From the NCBI GenBank assembly GCA_015057625.1, contig SVDZ01000012.1, positions 1-64,000 on the forward strand: 64,000 nt of DNA, written 5' to 3'. This document shows positions 26,552-34,835 of the stretch, one piece after another. Numbering within the stretch: position 1 is the first letter of the stretch; each line of letters begins with the position of its first letter. The DNA comes from Lachnospiraceae bacterium. Lineage in GTDB: Bacteria; Bacillota; Clostridia; Lachnospirales; Lachnospiraceae. Under the pieces are notes generated by a model. That model was not told the origin of the DNA. It saw only the letters and a program-made list of their open reading frames with translations, and made no database searches. Both the position numbers and the translations under genes were made by a program.

Positions 26552-26908
26552 ACCTTCCAAATAAGGTATTTGTTAGTTTGGAAGGTATGTTGCAAAAATA
26601 GCTTGGCATGAGAATTACCTACTAAATGTGAGATTTATTAGTTTGGAAGGTATGTTGCAAAAATAGCTTGGCAAAAGAAATACCTACTAAATGTGAGATT
26701 TATTAGTTTGGAAGGTATGTTACAAAAATAGCTAGGCAAAAGAATTACCTACTAAATAAGATATTTGTTAGTTTTGATGGTAATTGACAAAATTATGACA
26801 AACTTAATTTACCTACCAAATGGTAAATATATTAGTTTGGAAGGTAATTGATAACAAATTAACAAATTTACCTTACCTTCCAATGCAAGAAAAAATTAAA
26901 TGGAAGGT
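26552..26908 (+). repeat. Palindromic-unit array 2 (six units)
   Basis: Units start at 26552, 26617, 26682, 26747, 26811 and 26875. Each is 34-35 bases, beginning ACCTWCYAA and ending TTTGGAAGGT or a variant, so each can form a hairpin of about 10 pairs. Spacers are 30, 30, 30, 29 and 29 bases. The first three are near-identical (ATGTTGCAAAAATAGCTTGG type); the last two are TGACAAA- and TAACAAA-rich. The period is thus 64-65 bases. The last three units with spacers match array 3. No cas-like gene or non-repeated spacer is present. Confidence 0.92.
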
Positions 26909-26933
26909 AAAATGGTAAAATATAGTTTCTAAA

Positions 26934-27271
26934 AGTATACTTTATGAAACGTATATCTGCGCAAGATTCAGGATTGATACCGTATACCTGCAAATGTTTT
27001 TTCTGATAACATTGAAACAAGTACTTTAAGGTTATCTGATAAAAGAAGATTAATCCGAGTCAAATTTCGAGGATTACAAGTCCTCGAAATTTAGCATTCG
27101 ACGCGGGTTGTCATCAAGAGAACCCGCGTATGTATGCGGGCGAGGAATTAATATTCTTTTGAAGATATAACCTTAGTGCTTGTTTGCGTTTCAGAAAAAA
27201 CATTTGCAGGTATACGGTAAAAGACTGAATCTTAAGCAGGGGATTGTTTCAAAAGGTATACGTTGTGAAAC
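26934..27271 (+). repeat. Long-hairpin element H2 (diverged copy)
   Basis: The same fold as H1 and H3, but the sequence differs over most of its length. The outer arms pair with each other (TACCGTATACCTGCAAATG near 26978 with CATTTGCAGGTATACGGTA near 27200). The first tip hairpin (27062-27092) is almost identical to that of H3. The second (27101-27129) keeps the ATCAA loop while its stem is ACGCGGGTT/AACCCGCGT instead of CAGAGTTTT/AAAACTCTG. The ends carry GTATACTTTATGAAAC and GGTATACGTTGTGAAAC. It ends about 60 bases before argJ. Paired changes in the stems argue that the fold itself is maintained. Confidence 0.85.
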
Positions 27272-27330
27272 AGAAAATACACAATTGGCATATAAAATAG
27301 AAAGCATATGATTAGGGCAGGAGGAGTAAG

Positions 27331-28557
27331 ATGATTAAAATAGAAGGTGGAGTTACAGCCGCAAAAGGTTTTAAGGCTGCATCTGTCAGAGCGGGGATTA
27401 AGGCAAGCTCTACAAAGACAGATATGGCAATGATTTACAGCGATAATCCCTGTGCAGTTGCAGGTACTTTTACTACAAACAAAGTGAAAGCGGCACCTGT
27501 AAAATGGGATCAGCATATCGTATATGATTGTAAGGTTGCACAGGCAGTTGTGTGTAACAGCGGAGTTGCAAATGCATGTACAGGAAAGCAGGGAATGGAT
27601 TACTGTGAGCAGATGGCAGATGCTACAGCTAACGCGCTTGGCATTTCAAAAGAGAGTGTATTGGTTGCATCAACAGGAGTTATCGGAGCACAGCTTCCTA
27701 TGGACAAAATTTGTGATGGTATCAACGCTCTTGCACCAAAGCTTGCGGATGATTTAGAGTCGGGACATGATGCTGCAGTTGCGATTATGACTACAGATAC
27801 AAGACCAAAGGAAATTGCTTATGAATTTGAGATAGGTGGAAAGAAAGTTGTTGTGGGCGGAATGTGTAAAGGTTCCGGAATGATTCACCCAAACATGTGC
27901 ACTATGTTGGGATTTATCACAACAGATATTAATATTTCGCAGGAACTTCTTCAGGAAGCATTAAGTGAAGATATTAAGGATACTTTCAATATGGTATCGG
28001 TGGATGGTGATACATCTACAAACGATACGGTTCTTCTTATGGCAAACAAGGCTGCCGGAAATGAAGAAATTACTGAGAAAAATGATGATTATATCAAATT
28101 TGTTGAAGCACTTCATCAGGTAAATGTTTTCCTTTGCAAAAACATTGCAGGTGATGGAGAGGGTGCAACAGCATTACTTGAAGTTAAGATAGTTGGAGCA
28201 AAGACTACAGAGCAGGCAAAGATTCTGGCAAAATCTGTAGTCACATCAAGCCTTGTTAAGGCTATGATTTGCGGACACGATTCAAACTGTGGAAGAATTA
28301 TGTGTGCACTGGGTTATGCCGAGACAGAGCTTGATCCTGACAGTGTTGATTTATATTTTGAGAGCAAAGCCGGAAAGCTTAAGATAGTTGAGGATGGGGT
28401 ACCAACTGATTATGATGAGGATTTTGCTACAAAGATATTGTCAGAGTGTGAAGTGACAGTGACAGCAGACGTTAAGATGGGGGACAAAGAAGCTACAGCT
28501 TGGGGCTGTGATCTTACACACGAATATGTATCTATTAACGCAGATTACAGAAGCTAA
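27331..28557 (+). CDS. argJ: Bifunctional glutamate N-acetyltransferase / ornithine acetyltransferase
   Basis: A 408-residue enzyme that transfers acetyl from N-acetylornithine to glutamate, recycling the acetyl group; bifunctional forms can also use acetyl-CoA. The proenzyme cuts itself before a conserved threonine; here the site reads H-P-N-M-C-T-M-L-G-F, with Cys where Ala is commonest before the nucleophile Thr. K-G-S-G-M-I precedes it. G-A-G-G-A-G-type ribosome site lies seven bases before the ATG. It is separated from argC by the repeat region, so it may depend on readthrough or on its own promoter, which I could not identify with confidence. Confidence 0.95.
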   Translation: MIKIEGGVTAAKGFKAASVRAGIKASSTKTDMAMIYSDNPCAVAGTFTTNKVKAAPVKWDQHIVYDCKVAQAVVCNSGVANACTGKQGMDYCEQMADATANALGISKESVLVASTGVIGAQLPMDKICDGINALAPKLADDLESGHDAAVAIMTTDTRPKEIAYEFEIGGKKVVVGGMCKGSGMIHPNMCTMLGFITTDINISQELLQEALSEDIKDTFNMVSVDGDTSTNDTVLLMANKAAGNEEITEKNDDYIKFVEALHQVNVFLCKNIAGDGEGATALLEVKIVGAKTTEQAKILAKSVVTSSLVKAMICGHDSNCGRIMCALGYAETELDPDSVDLYFESKAGKLKIVEDGVPTDYDEDFATKILSECEVTVTADVKMGDKEATAWGCDLTHEYVSINADYRS

Positions 28558-28593
28558 TTAATCTGCACAGTATCAAATTAAGAGGGAGAATTA

Positions 28594-29598
28594 ATGGGAT
28601 TATTAGATAGTATTCAAAGGAAAAATGCGGAGAAGGAAATGCCACAGACAGCGAATTTTGAATTTCGCAGTATGGACGAGGAAATGCGAAACAAAATACT
28701 TGCTATCTATAAAAGATTATTTATAAGAGGAATTCTTGGACAGGAATGTGAGTACAGTGCCAAAAATAATATCTATTTGTGGGACGAAAAACAAAATATC
28801 ATTCTTTTTCAGCAAGGTTATTATGACAAAGAAGAGTATTATTGTCTGATGATTGGCGACGAAATGTGGCGAGTGACAGTTGTCAAGAAAAATGAAAGAC
28901 AGTACAAATATTTAGAGGTTTTATACATTCCAAATAAAGTTGGAAAAGTGTCAAATGTTGATACTGCAGCAGAGAATATCGCAAGGCAGGGAATACATTT
29001 ATTTTTCTCAGAAGAATACGATTTGTATCTGAATAATTTGAGAAATGTTTTAGACGAGACACTAATTGAGGAATATACAAAATTACCGGATACATGGTAT
29101 CATCTTCTATTTCTTGATGAGAATTGTAAACAGTTGCTTGAATATAAGGAAAATCTTACAGTTAATCTAGCATCGGCAGTAGAAGAGATAGACTTTCTGT
29201 TGGAATTCTCCGACGAGGATTTGGCAAAGGATATTTCAATAAAAGCAGAAAAAAAAGTATTGAGCAGAGAACATGTACTTGATCCTATAGTCAATGCGTA
29301 TAATGAATTCAAGGAAATAAAGGTATACAAATACAAAAAGAAATTACCGTTATCCATTAACAGTGGAGTTGAGTATTATGCTGCAAAGATAAAAGATGTG
29401 ATTGCAGTTATTGCAGCGGTGGAGGATAGGGAATCAGGAACAATCACAATTAAGAAAATATCCATGAGTGACAGAACAAAATGGAATAATGAAAATATAT
29501 CTAACATTATTAAAAAAGGTATTGAAAAAATTGAGAGTATAAATTACGTAAAACCAGTAGTTGATTTGGATAGAGATATTCATATTGTAATTGAGTAG
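28594..29598 (+). CDS. Uncharacterised protein inside the arginine operon
   Basis: I do not recognise this 334-residue protein. It is predicted cytoplasmic, with no signal peptide or membrane helix, and is rich in Glu, Lys and Tyr. A short N-terminal arm is followed by a mixed alpha/beta region, with several aromatic-rich strands such as Y-Y-C-L-M-I-G-D-E-M-W-R-V-T-V-V near residue 85. I see no catalytic motif. GAGGGAG precedes the ATG. It sits 36 bases after argJ and 36 bases before argB, so it is transcribed with them; a link to arginine metabolism or its control is possible but unproven. Confidence 0.7.
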   Translation: MGLLDSIQRKNAEKEMPQTANFEFRSMDEEMRNKILAIYKRLFIRGILGQECEYSAKNNIYLWDEKQNIILFQQGYYDKEEYYCLMIGDEMWRVTVVKKNERQYKYLEVLYIPNKVGKVSNVDTAAENIARQGIHLFFSEEYDLYLNNLRNVLDETLIEEYTKLPDTWYHLLFLDENCKQLLEYKENLTVNLASAVEEIDFLLEFSDEDLAKDISIKAEKKVLSREHVLDPIVNAYNEFKEIKVYKYKKKLPLSINSGVEYYAAKIKDVIAVIAAVEDRESGTITIKKISMSDRTKWNNENISNIIKKGIEKIESINYVKPVVDLDRDIHIVIE

Positions 29599-29634
29599 TC
29601 AGGCTAAAACATTTAAGGAAAGAAGGAAGAAAAA

Positions 29635-30555
29635 ATGATAATGAAAGGTTCTAAAGAACTTGAGATGGACAAATGGATTGAAAAAGGAGATGTGCTTATT
29701 GAGGCATTGCCTTATATCCAGAGATTTAACAGAAAGATTATTGTAATTAAATACGGCGGAAGTGCTATGCTTGATGACAACTTTATGCAGAATGTTATTC
29801 AGGATATTACTCTTTTAAAACTTGTTGGATTTAAACCTATTATTGTTCATGGCGGAGGAAAGGCCATCAGCGGATTTGTCAATAAGCTTGGTATGGAGGC
29901 TAAGTTTATTAACGGTCTTAGAGTTACAGATGAGGATACTCTTGAGGTTGCAGAGATGGTTCTCAACAAAGTTAATAAGCAGTTAGTTCAGATAGTGCAG
30001 GAACTTGGAGTTAAAGCTATTGGTATCAGTGGTAAGGACGGTGGACTTTTGAAGGTTAAAAAGAAACTTTCAGAGGGACAGGATATCGGATATGTTGGAG
30101 AAGTGACGGAAGTAAGACCGGATATTCTCCTAGATCTTATTGAGAAAGATTTTCTCCCGATTGTTTGTCCAATCGGTTTGGATGATGAGTTCCACGGGTA
30201 TAATATCAATGCAGATGATGCGGCAAGTGCAATTGCAGAGGCTGTAAAGGCAGAAAAACTTGCATTCCTCACAGATACAGAGGGAGTATATAAAGACAAG
30301 GATGACTCTACATCAGTTATTTCAGAGATGACTGTATCAGAGGCGGAAAAGCTTATTGAAGACGGCACTATCCAAGGTGGTATGCTTCCAAAAATCAGAA
30401 ACTGTATCGCAGCTATTGAGAGAGGCGTTTCAAGAGTGCATATTCTTGACGGAAGAATTCCACATTGTCTTTTGCTTGAAATCTTTACTAACAAAGGTAT
30501 CGGTACAGCACTCTTAGCTGACGACCAGGAAAAATATTATATTGAAAACAACTAA
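29635..30555 (+). CDS. argB: Acetylglutamate kinase
   Basis: A 306-residue amino-acid kinase for the second step of arginine synthesis. Motifs are K-Y-G-G-S-A-M (near residue 40), H-G-G-G-K-A-I-S (near 76) and the N-I-N-A-D-D-A-A block. The N-terminal helix before the core ([14 protein letters not shown]) is the element that in hexameric, arginine-inhibited kinases contributes to feedback control, so inhibition by arginine is likely. The ATG at 29635 follows GGAAG; an in-frame ATG two codons later is equally possible. It lies between the uncharacterised gene and argD. Confidence 0.95.
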   Translation: MIMKGSKELEMDKWIEKGDVLIEALPYIQRFNRKIIVIKYGGSAMLDDNFMQNVIQDITLLKLVGFKPIIVHGGGKAISGFVNKLGMEAKFINGLRVTDEDTLEVAEMVLNKVNKQLVQIVQELGVKAIGISGKDGGLLKVKKKLSEGQDIGYVGEVTEVRPDILLDLIEKDFLPIVCPIGLDDEFHGYNINADDAASAIAEAVKAEKLAFLTDTEGVYKDKDDSTSVISEMTVSEAEKLIEDGTIQGGMLPKIRNCIAAIERGVSRVHILDGRIPHCLLLEIFTNKGIGTALLADDQEKYYIENN

Positions 30556-30610
30556 TATATCAGATGTGAGTAAATGGTATTTAAAATAGGAATAAAAGGA
30601 GGAAATCAAT

Positions 30611-31795
30611 ATGACTTCTAAAGAATATATTGATATCGCAGAGCAGTATCTTGTTCATACATATAATAAATTTAAAATTGTACTTGAAAAAGGTGACGGA
30701 GTTCATCTCTATGATGTTGACGGGAAAGAGTATCTTGATTTTGCTGCAGGTATTGCGGTATTTGCGCTTGGATACAACAACAAAGAGTTCAATGATGCAA
30801 TTAAAAATCAGGTTGATAAATTGATTCATACATCAAACCTTTTCTATAACGAACCGGCATCTATGGCGGCTAAAAAAGTAGTTGATGTTACCGGTTTAAA
30901 GAAAGTATTCTTTACAAACAGTGGAACAGAGGCTATTGAAGGTGCTATTAAGATGGCAAAAAAATACGCTTATATCAGAGATGGTCACACTGATCATGAG
31001 ATTATTGCCATGGAGCATTCTTTCCACGGAAGATCCCTTGGAGCTTTGTCGGTTACAGGTACAAAGAAATATAGAGAGCCTTTTGGTCCTATGGGCGGTG
31101 TGGTTAGATTTGCAACTTATAATGATATTGATAGTGTTAAGAGTCTTATAAATGACAAGACCTGTGCAATTATTATGGAAACTGTACAGGGAGAAGGCGG
31201 AATCTATCCGGCTGAAGAAAGCTTTATCAAGGAAATCAGAAAGATTTGTGATGAAAAAGATATTGTTATGATTTGTGATGAAATTCAGTGCGGTATGGGA
31301 AGAACAGGTACTATGCTTGCTTATGAGCAGTATGGAATCAAACCTGATATTGTAACTATGGCAAAAGCTTTAGGATGTGGTATTCCGGTTGGAGCTTTTG
31401 TTGCAGGTGAAAAGACTTGCGATAGTCTTGTTCCGGGAGATCACGGAACTACATACGGTGGTAATCCACTTGCAACAGCAGCAGTGTCAAAAGTATTTGA
31501 TATATTTGAAAAGAGTAATATTCTTGAAAATGTTGTGGAGGTAAGTGCATACCTTGAGGAGCAGTTAGACAAGATTGTGGAAGATTTTGACAATGTAACT
31601 GCAAGAAGAGGAAAAGGATTGATGCAGGGACTTGTACTTACAACACCACCTAGTGAGACAATTAATAAATGTTTAGAAAATGGACTTATTGTTATATCTG
31701 CAGGAAGTGATGTACTTAGAATGGTACCACCACTTGTAATTACAAAACAGGATGTAGATGAGATGATTCGTATCCTTAGAATCGCATTATCATAA
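30611..31795 (+). CDS. argD: Acetylornithine aminotransferase
   Basis: A 394-residue PLP enzyme of the class III aminotransferases that makes N-acetylornithine from N-acetylglutamate semialdehyde. It has the phosphate-contact N-S-G-T-E-A (about 99-104), S-F-H-G-R, the aspartate in C-D-E-I-Q-C-G-M-G-R-T-G, and the PLP lysine in M-A-K-A-L-G-C-G. Length is normal. AGGAGG is well placed before the ATG. It ends the arg operon in front of a strong terminator. Confidence 0.96.
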   Translation: MTSKEYIDIAEQYLVHTYNKFKIVLEKGDGVHLYDVDGKEYLDFAAGIAVFALGYNNKEFNDAIKNQVDKLIHTSNLFYNEPASMAAKKVVDVTGLKKVFFTNSGTEAIEGAIKMAKKYAYIRDGHTDHEIIAMEHSFHGRSLGALSVTGTKKYREPFGPMGGVVRFATYNDIDSVKSLINDKTCAIIMETVQGEGGIYPAEESFIKEIRKICDEKDIVMICDEIQCGMGRTGTMLAYEQYGIKPDIVTMAKALGCGIPVGAFVAGEKTCDSLVPGDHGTTYGGNPLATAAVSKVFDIFEKSNILENVVEVSAYLEEQLDKIVEDFDNVTARRGKGLMQGLVLTTPPSETINKCLENGLIVISAGSDVLRMVPPLVITKQDVDEMIRILRIALS

Positions 31796-31802
31796 TAAAA
31801 GA

Positions 31803-31838
31803 AAGTGGCTGTCGCCGGTGCGACAGCCACTTGTAATT
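31803..31838 (+). terminator. Terminator of the arginine operon
   Basis: GTGGCTGTCGC (31805-31815) pairs with GCGACAGCCAC (31820-31830) around CGGT, preceded by AAGAAA and followed by TTGTAATTTT. The stem is identical to the one at 23490-23515. Confidence 0.85.
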
Positions 31839-31984
31839 TTGAAGTGCAAAAAATTTACAATGAAGACTACTATTTTATTGAAAATCTCGGCAAAATTCCC
31901 ATATTGTCATTTTTAATTAATTTTTGTAAAATGATAACAGACGCAATGGCTTTAATCATAGAGAAGCTCCGGATAGGAGATATT

Positions 31985-32569
31985 ATGATTAGAAGATATT
32001 TTTTTTACAATATAATTATTGTGTTTCTGGTATTACAACTTGCAGGATGTCAAATGAGAGAAGAAGAACTTATTTCCTGCGATGAAACATACCAAAATAA
32101 AGAGCAAATTGAAACATCCGACAGTGTTAAGAATAATAATCTTATTTATGTCTATATAACCGGATGTGTGAAAAATCCCGGAGTATATCAGATAAAAAAG
32201 GATGAAAGACTGATTAGGGTTGTGGAACTCGCAGGCGGTTTTACATCAAAAGCTTCAGAAGAGTGTGTCAATTTGGCTTCAAAGTTAGAAGATGGAACTC
32301 ATATAAGGATACTATCGAAGAAACAGTACAAAAAGTCTTCAGAGGGTGCAGCCTGTGAAGGCAAATCAAAGACTTCAGATTTGATTAATATTAATACAGC
32401 TTCAGAGGAAGAGTTATGTTCTCTTGCGGGAATAGGAGAGAATAAAGCATCGTCCATTGTTGAATACAGAAGAAGCAAAGGCTTATTTAAGTCTATAGAA
32501 GATATAAAAAATGTGTCAGGAATCGGAGATGCAGTTTTTGATAAAATTAAAGAATATATAATAGTTTGA
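31985..32569 (+). CDS. ComEA-like SLBB/helix-hairpin-helix lipoprotein
   Basis: A 194-residue protein. The signal peptide ends in L-A-G-C with Cys22, a lipobox. Residues about 52-108 are an SLBB-type fold (V-Y-I-T-G-C-V-K-N-P-G-V-Y), followed by two helix-hairpin-helix motifs (about 132-194: I-N-I-N-T-A-S-E-E-E-L-C-S-L-A-G-I-G and V-S-G-I-G). This is the ComEA DNA-receptor layout. ComEA is usually held by a membrane helix, so the lipid anchor is unusual. AGGAG lies five bases before the ATG at 31985. comEC is encoded nearby at 35889. Together they suggest DNA uptake capacity, although other competence genes are not in view. Confidence 0.82.
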   Translation: MIRRYFFYNIIIVFLVLQLAGCQMREEELISCDETYQNKEQIETSDSVKNNNLIYVYITGCVKNPGVYQIKKDERLIRVVELAGGFTSKASEECVNLASKLEDGTHIRILSKKQYKKSSEGAACEGKSKTSDLININTASEEELCSLAGIGENKASSIVEYRRSKGLFKSIEDIKNVSGIGDAVFDKIKEYIIV

Positions 32570-32598
32570 GGTTATAGTATAGAAAGTTGGTATAGAAG

Positions 32599-33291
32599 AT
32601 GGCAAATAAGGTTTTAGTTGTAGATGATGAAAAGTTGATTGTAAAGGGGATTAAGTTTAGCCTTCAGCAGGATGGTATGGAGGTTGATTGTGCATATGAT
32701 GGCGGAGAGGCTGTTGAGATGGCAAAACAAAAAGAATATGATATTGTTTTGCTGGATGTAATGCTTCCTGTATATAACGGATTTGAAGTGTGTCAGCAAA
32801 TCAGAGAATTTTCGGATATGCCTATTATCATGCTTACTGCTAAGGGAGATGATATGGACAAGATTCTTGGCCTTGAGTACGGTGCAGATGATTACATTAC
32901 GAAGCCATTTAACATTCTTGAGGTTAAGGCAAGAATTAAGGCTATTATCAGAAGAAATAACAGAAAGTCTAAGAAGGAAGAAGAAAAGCAGACTATTATT
33001 GAAAATGGAGACCTTAAGCTTGACATCGAGGGAAAGAGAATTTATATCTGCGGAAATGAAATTAATCTCACAACTAAAGAGTTTGATATGATGGAACTTT
33101 TAGCTACTAACCCGGGAAAGATTTACAGCAGAGAAAAACTTATGAATCTTGTTTGGGGTTCTAAGTATAACGGTGATCTTAGAACAGTTGATGTTCATAT
33201 AAGAAGATTAAGAGAAAAGATTGAAGAAGATCCTGCAAATCCAAAGTATGTTCACACAAAGTGGGGAATGGGATACTATTACCAGGGATAA
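32599..33291 (+). CDS. OmpR/PhoB-type response regulator
   Basis: A 230-residue regulator. The receiver domain (1-120) has the acidic pair D-D-E near residue 8, the phospho-acceptor in V-L-L-D-V-M-L-P (Asp53), T-A-K and the switch lysine in I-T-K-P-F. The winged-helix output domain (about 132-230) ends in D-V-H-I-R-R-L-R-E-K-I and Y-x-x-T-x-W-G-M-G-Y-Y. It binds DNA and recruits polymerase when phosphorylated. The partner kinase starts 17 bases downstream. The linker is very basic and rich in Asn and Lys. The target regulon is unknown. Confidence 0.92.
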   Translation: MANKVLVVDDEKLIVKGIKFSLQQDGMEVDCAYDGGEAVEMAKQKEYDIVLLDVMLPVYNGFEVCQQIREFSDMPIIMLTAKGDDMDKILGLEYGADDYITKPFNILEVKARIKAIIRRNNRKSKKEEEKQTIIENGDLKLDIEGKRIYICGNEINLTTKEFDMMELLATNPGKIYSREKLMNLVWGSKYNGDLRTVDVHIRRLREKIEEDPANPKYVHTKWGMGYYYQG

Positions 33292-33307
33292 GTAAGGATA
33301 TATTGCA

Positions 33308-34801
33308 ATGAATAATAAAAAAATAAACAGAAATAAGAAAACAGGGAAAAAGTTTGCTATATTTGATTTTATATATAGTATCAGAGTTCAGATGTTTATC
33401 ACTATATTTGTTGTATTACTTATACCTGTTGTTCTTGGCAATCTATTTTTATTAAATATTACGAAGAAAGATTATATTGACCAGAAAATAACCAAACTTC
33501 AGGCTCAAAATACTATGTTAAGGAACTGTATCTTAAGTGAAAATTATATGGATACATTGGATTCATCCCTTGTAAAAGCGGAACTTAACAGATTGGCCAA
33601 CGGTTATGACGGTCGAATTGAAATTATCAATACGGATTTTATTATAGTAACTGATACATTTGCGCTCGATGAAAACAAAACCAGCGTATCTGAATTAGTT
33701 TTTAGAAGCATGGCAGGGGATAGTGTGTCTCTTTACAATGAAGAGGACCATTATCTCGAATTTGCTATGCCTATTGTTATTGTCGAGAGTAAACCGGACA
33801 GTGAAAGTAACGAAGAGCCTGCAAAGATGGTTGGCGCATTGTATACCAGATATTCTACAGAAGATGCGGAAACATTTAGTCAGAGTCTTGTTTCCACTGC
33901 GATATCTATTGATGCAATAGTTTTCGTAATTGCACTTTTATTAGCGGCACTCATTTCAAAGTATATTTCTATTCCATTTAAAAATGCAGAAAAAACTTTG
34001 CAGGAAATTACGGCTGGTGATACAGGAAAGACTATTGAAATAGCAGGATACACTGAAATTAGGCAGATAGGTGAAGGTATCAATCATCTTCTGGATAAAC
34101 TTGGTGAACAGGAAAAGTCAAGACAGGAGTTTGTATCGAACGTATCTCACGAGCTTAAAACACCTATCACATCTATGAAGGTTTTGGCGGATTCGTTGAT
34201 TGGCCAGGAAGATGTACCTGAAGAATTGTATCAGGAATTCCTCACAGATATAGGAAAAGAAATTGACAGAGAAAATGATATTATCACAGATTTATTGTCT
34301 CTTGTAAGAATGGATAAAGAGGATGCAGATATCAATATTGCCCCATGCAATATTAATGACATGGTGGAACTTACACTGAAGAGACTCAGACCTATCGCTG
34401 CACTGAAAAATATCGAAGTGGTATTTGAGTCATTCAGACCGGTAGTGGCAGAAGTAGATGAAGTTAAATTTACTATCGTAATTTCAAATCTTGTAGAAAA
34501 TGCAATAAAATATAATATTAACGATGGATGGGTAAGAGTTTCCCTCAATGCTGACCACCAGTATTTTTATATTAAGGTTCAGGATTCCGGAATTGGTATT
34601 GCCGAGGATGATCAGGAAAAGATATTTGAGAGATTCTTTAGAGTGGACAAGGCAAGATCAAGAGAAACCGGAGGAACAGGATTAGGACTTGCAATTACTA
34701 AACGTATTGTTGTTATGCACAAAGGAATTATAAAGGTTCACAGTGCGGAAAATGAGGGGACTACATTTACAGTAAGAGTTCCACTTAAATACATCGGATA
34801 A
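33308..34801 (+). CDS. Membrane sensor histidine kinase
   Basis: A 497-residue kinase with membrane helices near residues 33-55 and 198-220 that bracket an extracellular sensor of about 140 residues, followed by HAMP (about 220-275), HisKA with V-S-H-E-L-K-T-P (phospho-acceptor His) and HATPase motifs N-L-V-E-N-A, D-S-G-I-G-I and G-G-T-G-L-G-L-A-I. It resembles PhoR/WalK-class kinases. The cognate regulator lies just upstream and a GerMN lipoprotein lies just downstream, all on one strand. The signal sensed is unknown; the lipoprotein may feed into it. Confidence 0.92.
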   Translation: MNNKKINRNKKTGKKFAIFDFIYSIRVQMFITIFVVLLIPVVLGNLFLLNITKKDYIDQKITKLQAQNTMLRNCILSENYMDTLDSSLVKAELNRLANGYDGRIEIINTDFIIVTDTFALDENKTSVSELVFRSMAGDSVSLYNEEDHYLEFAMPIVIVESKPDSESNEEPAKMVGALYTRYSTEDAETFSQSLVSTAISIDAIVFVIALLLAALISKYISIPFKNAEKTLQEITAGDTGKTIEIAGYTEIRQIGEGINHLLDKLGEQEKSRQEFVSNVSHELKTPITSMKVLADSLIGQEDVPEELYQEFLTDIGKEIDRENDIITDLLSLVRMDKEDADINIAPCNINDMVELTLKRLRPIAALKNIEVVFESFRPVVAEVDEVKFTIVISNLVENAIKYNINDGWVRVSLNADHQYFYIKVQDSGIGIAEDDQEKIFERFFRVDKARSRETGGTGLGLAITKRIVVMHKGIIKVHSAENEGTTFTVRVPLKYIG

Positions 34802-34835
34802 CAATATCTATTTGTTGACAGGAGGAATTATTATA

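Noticed and set aside
26552..26908. Possible CRISPR array (35-base repeats, 30-base spacers)
   Set aside because: Spacers are nearly identical to one another and to those of other loci, repeats are degenerate, and no cas-like gene is present in the window.
26111..27271. A complete insertion sequence between argC and argJ
   Set aside because: No transposase-like reading frame exists in the gap; only non-coding hairpin elements and palindromic units are present.
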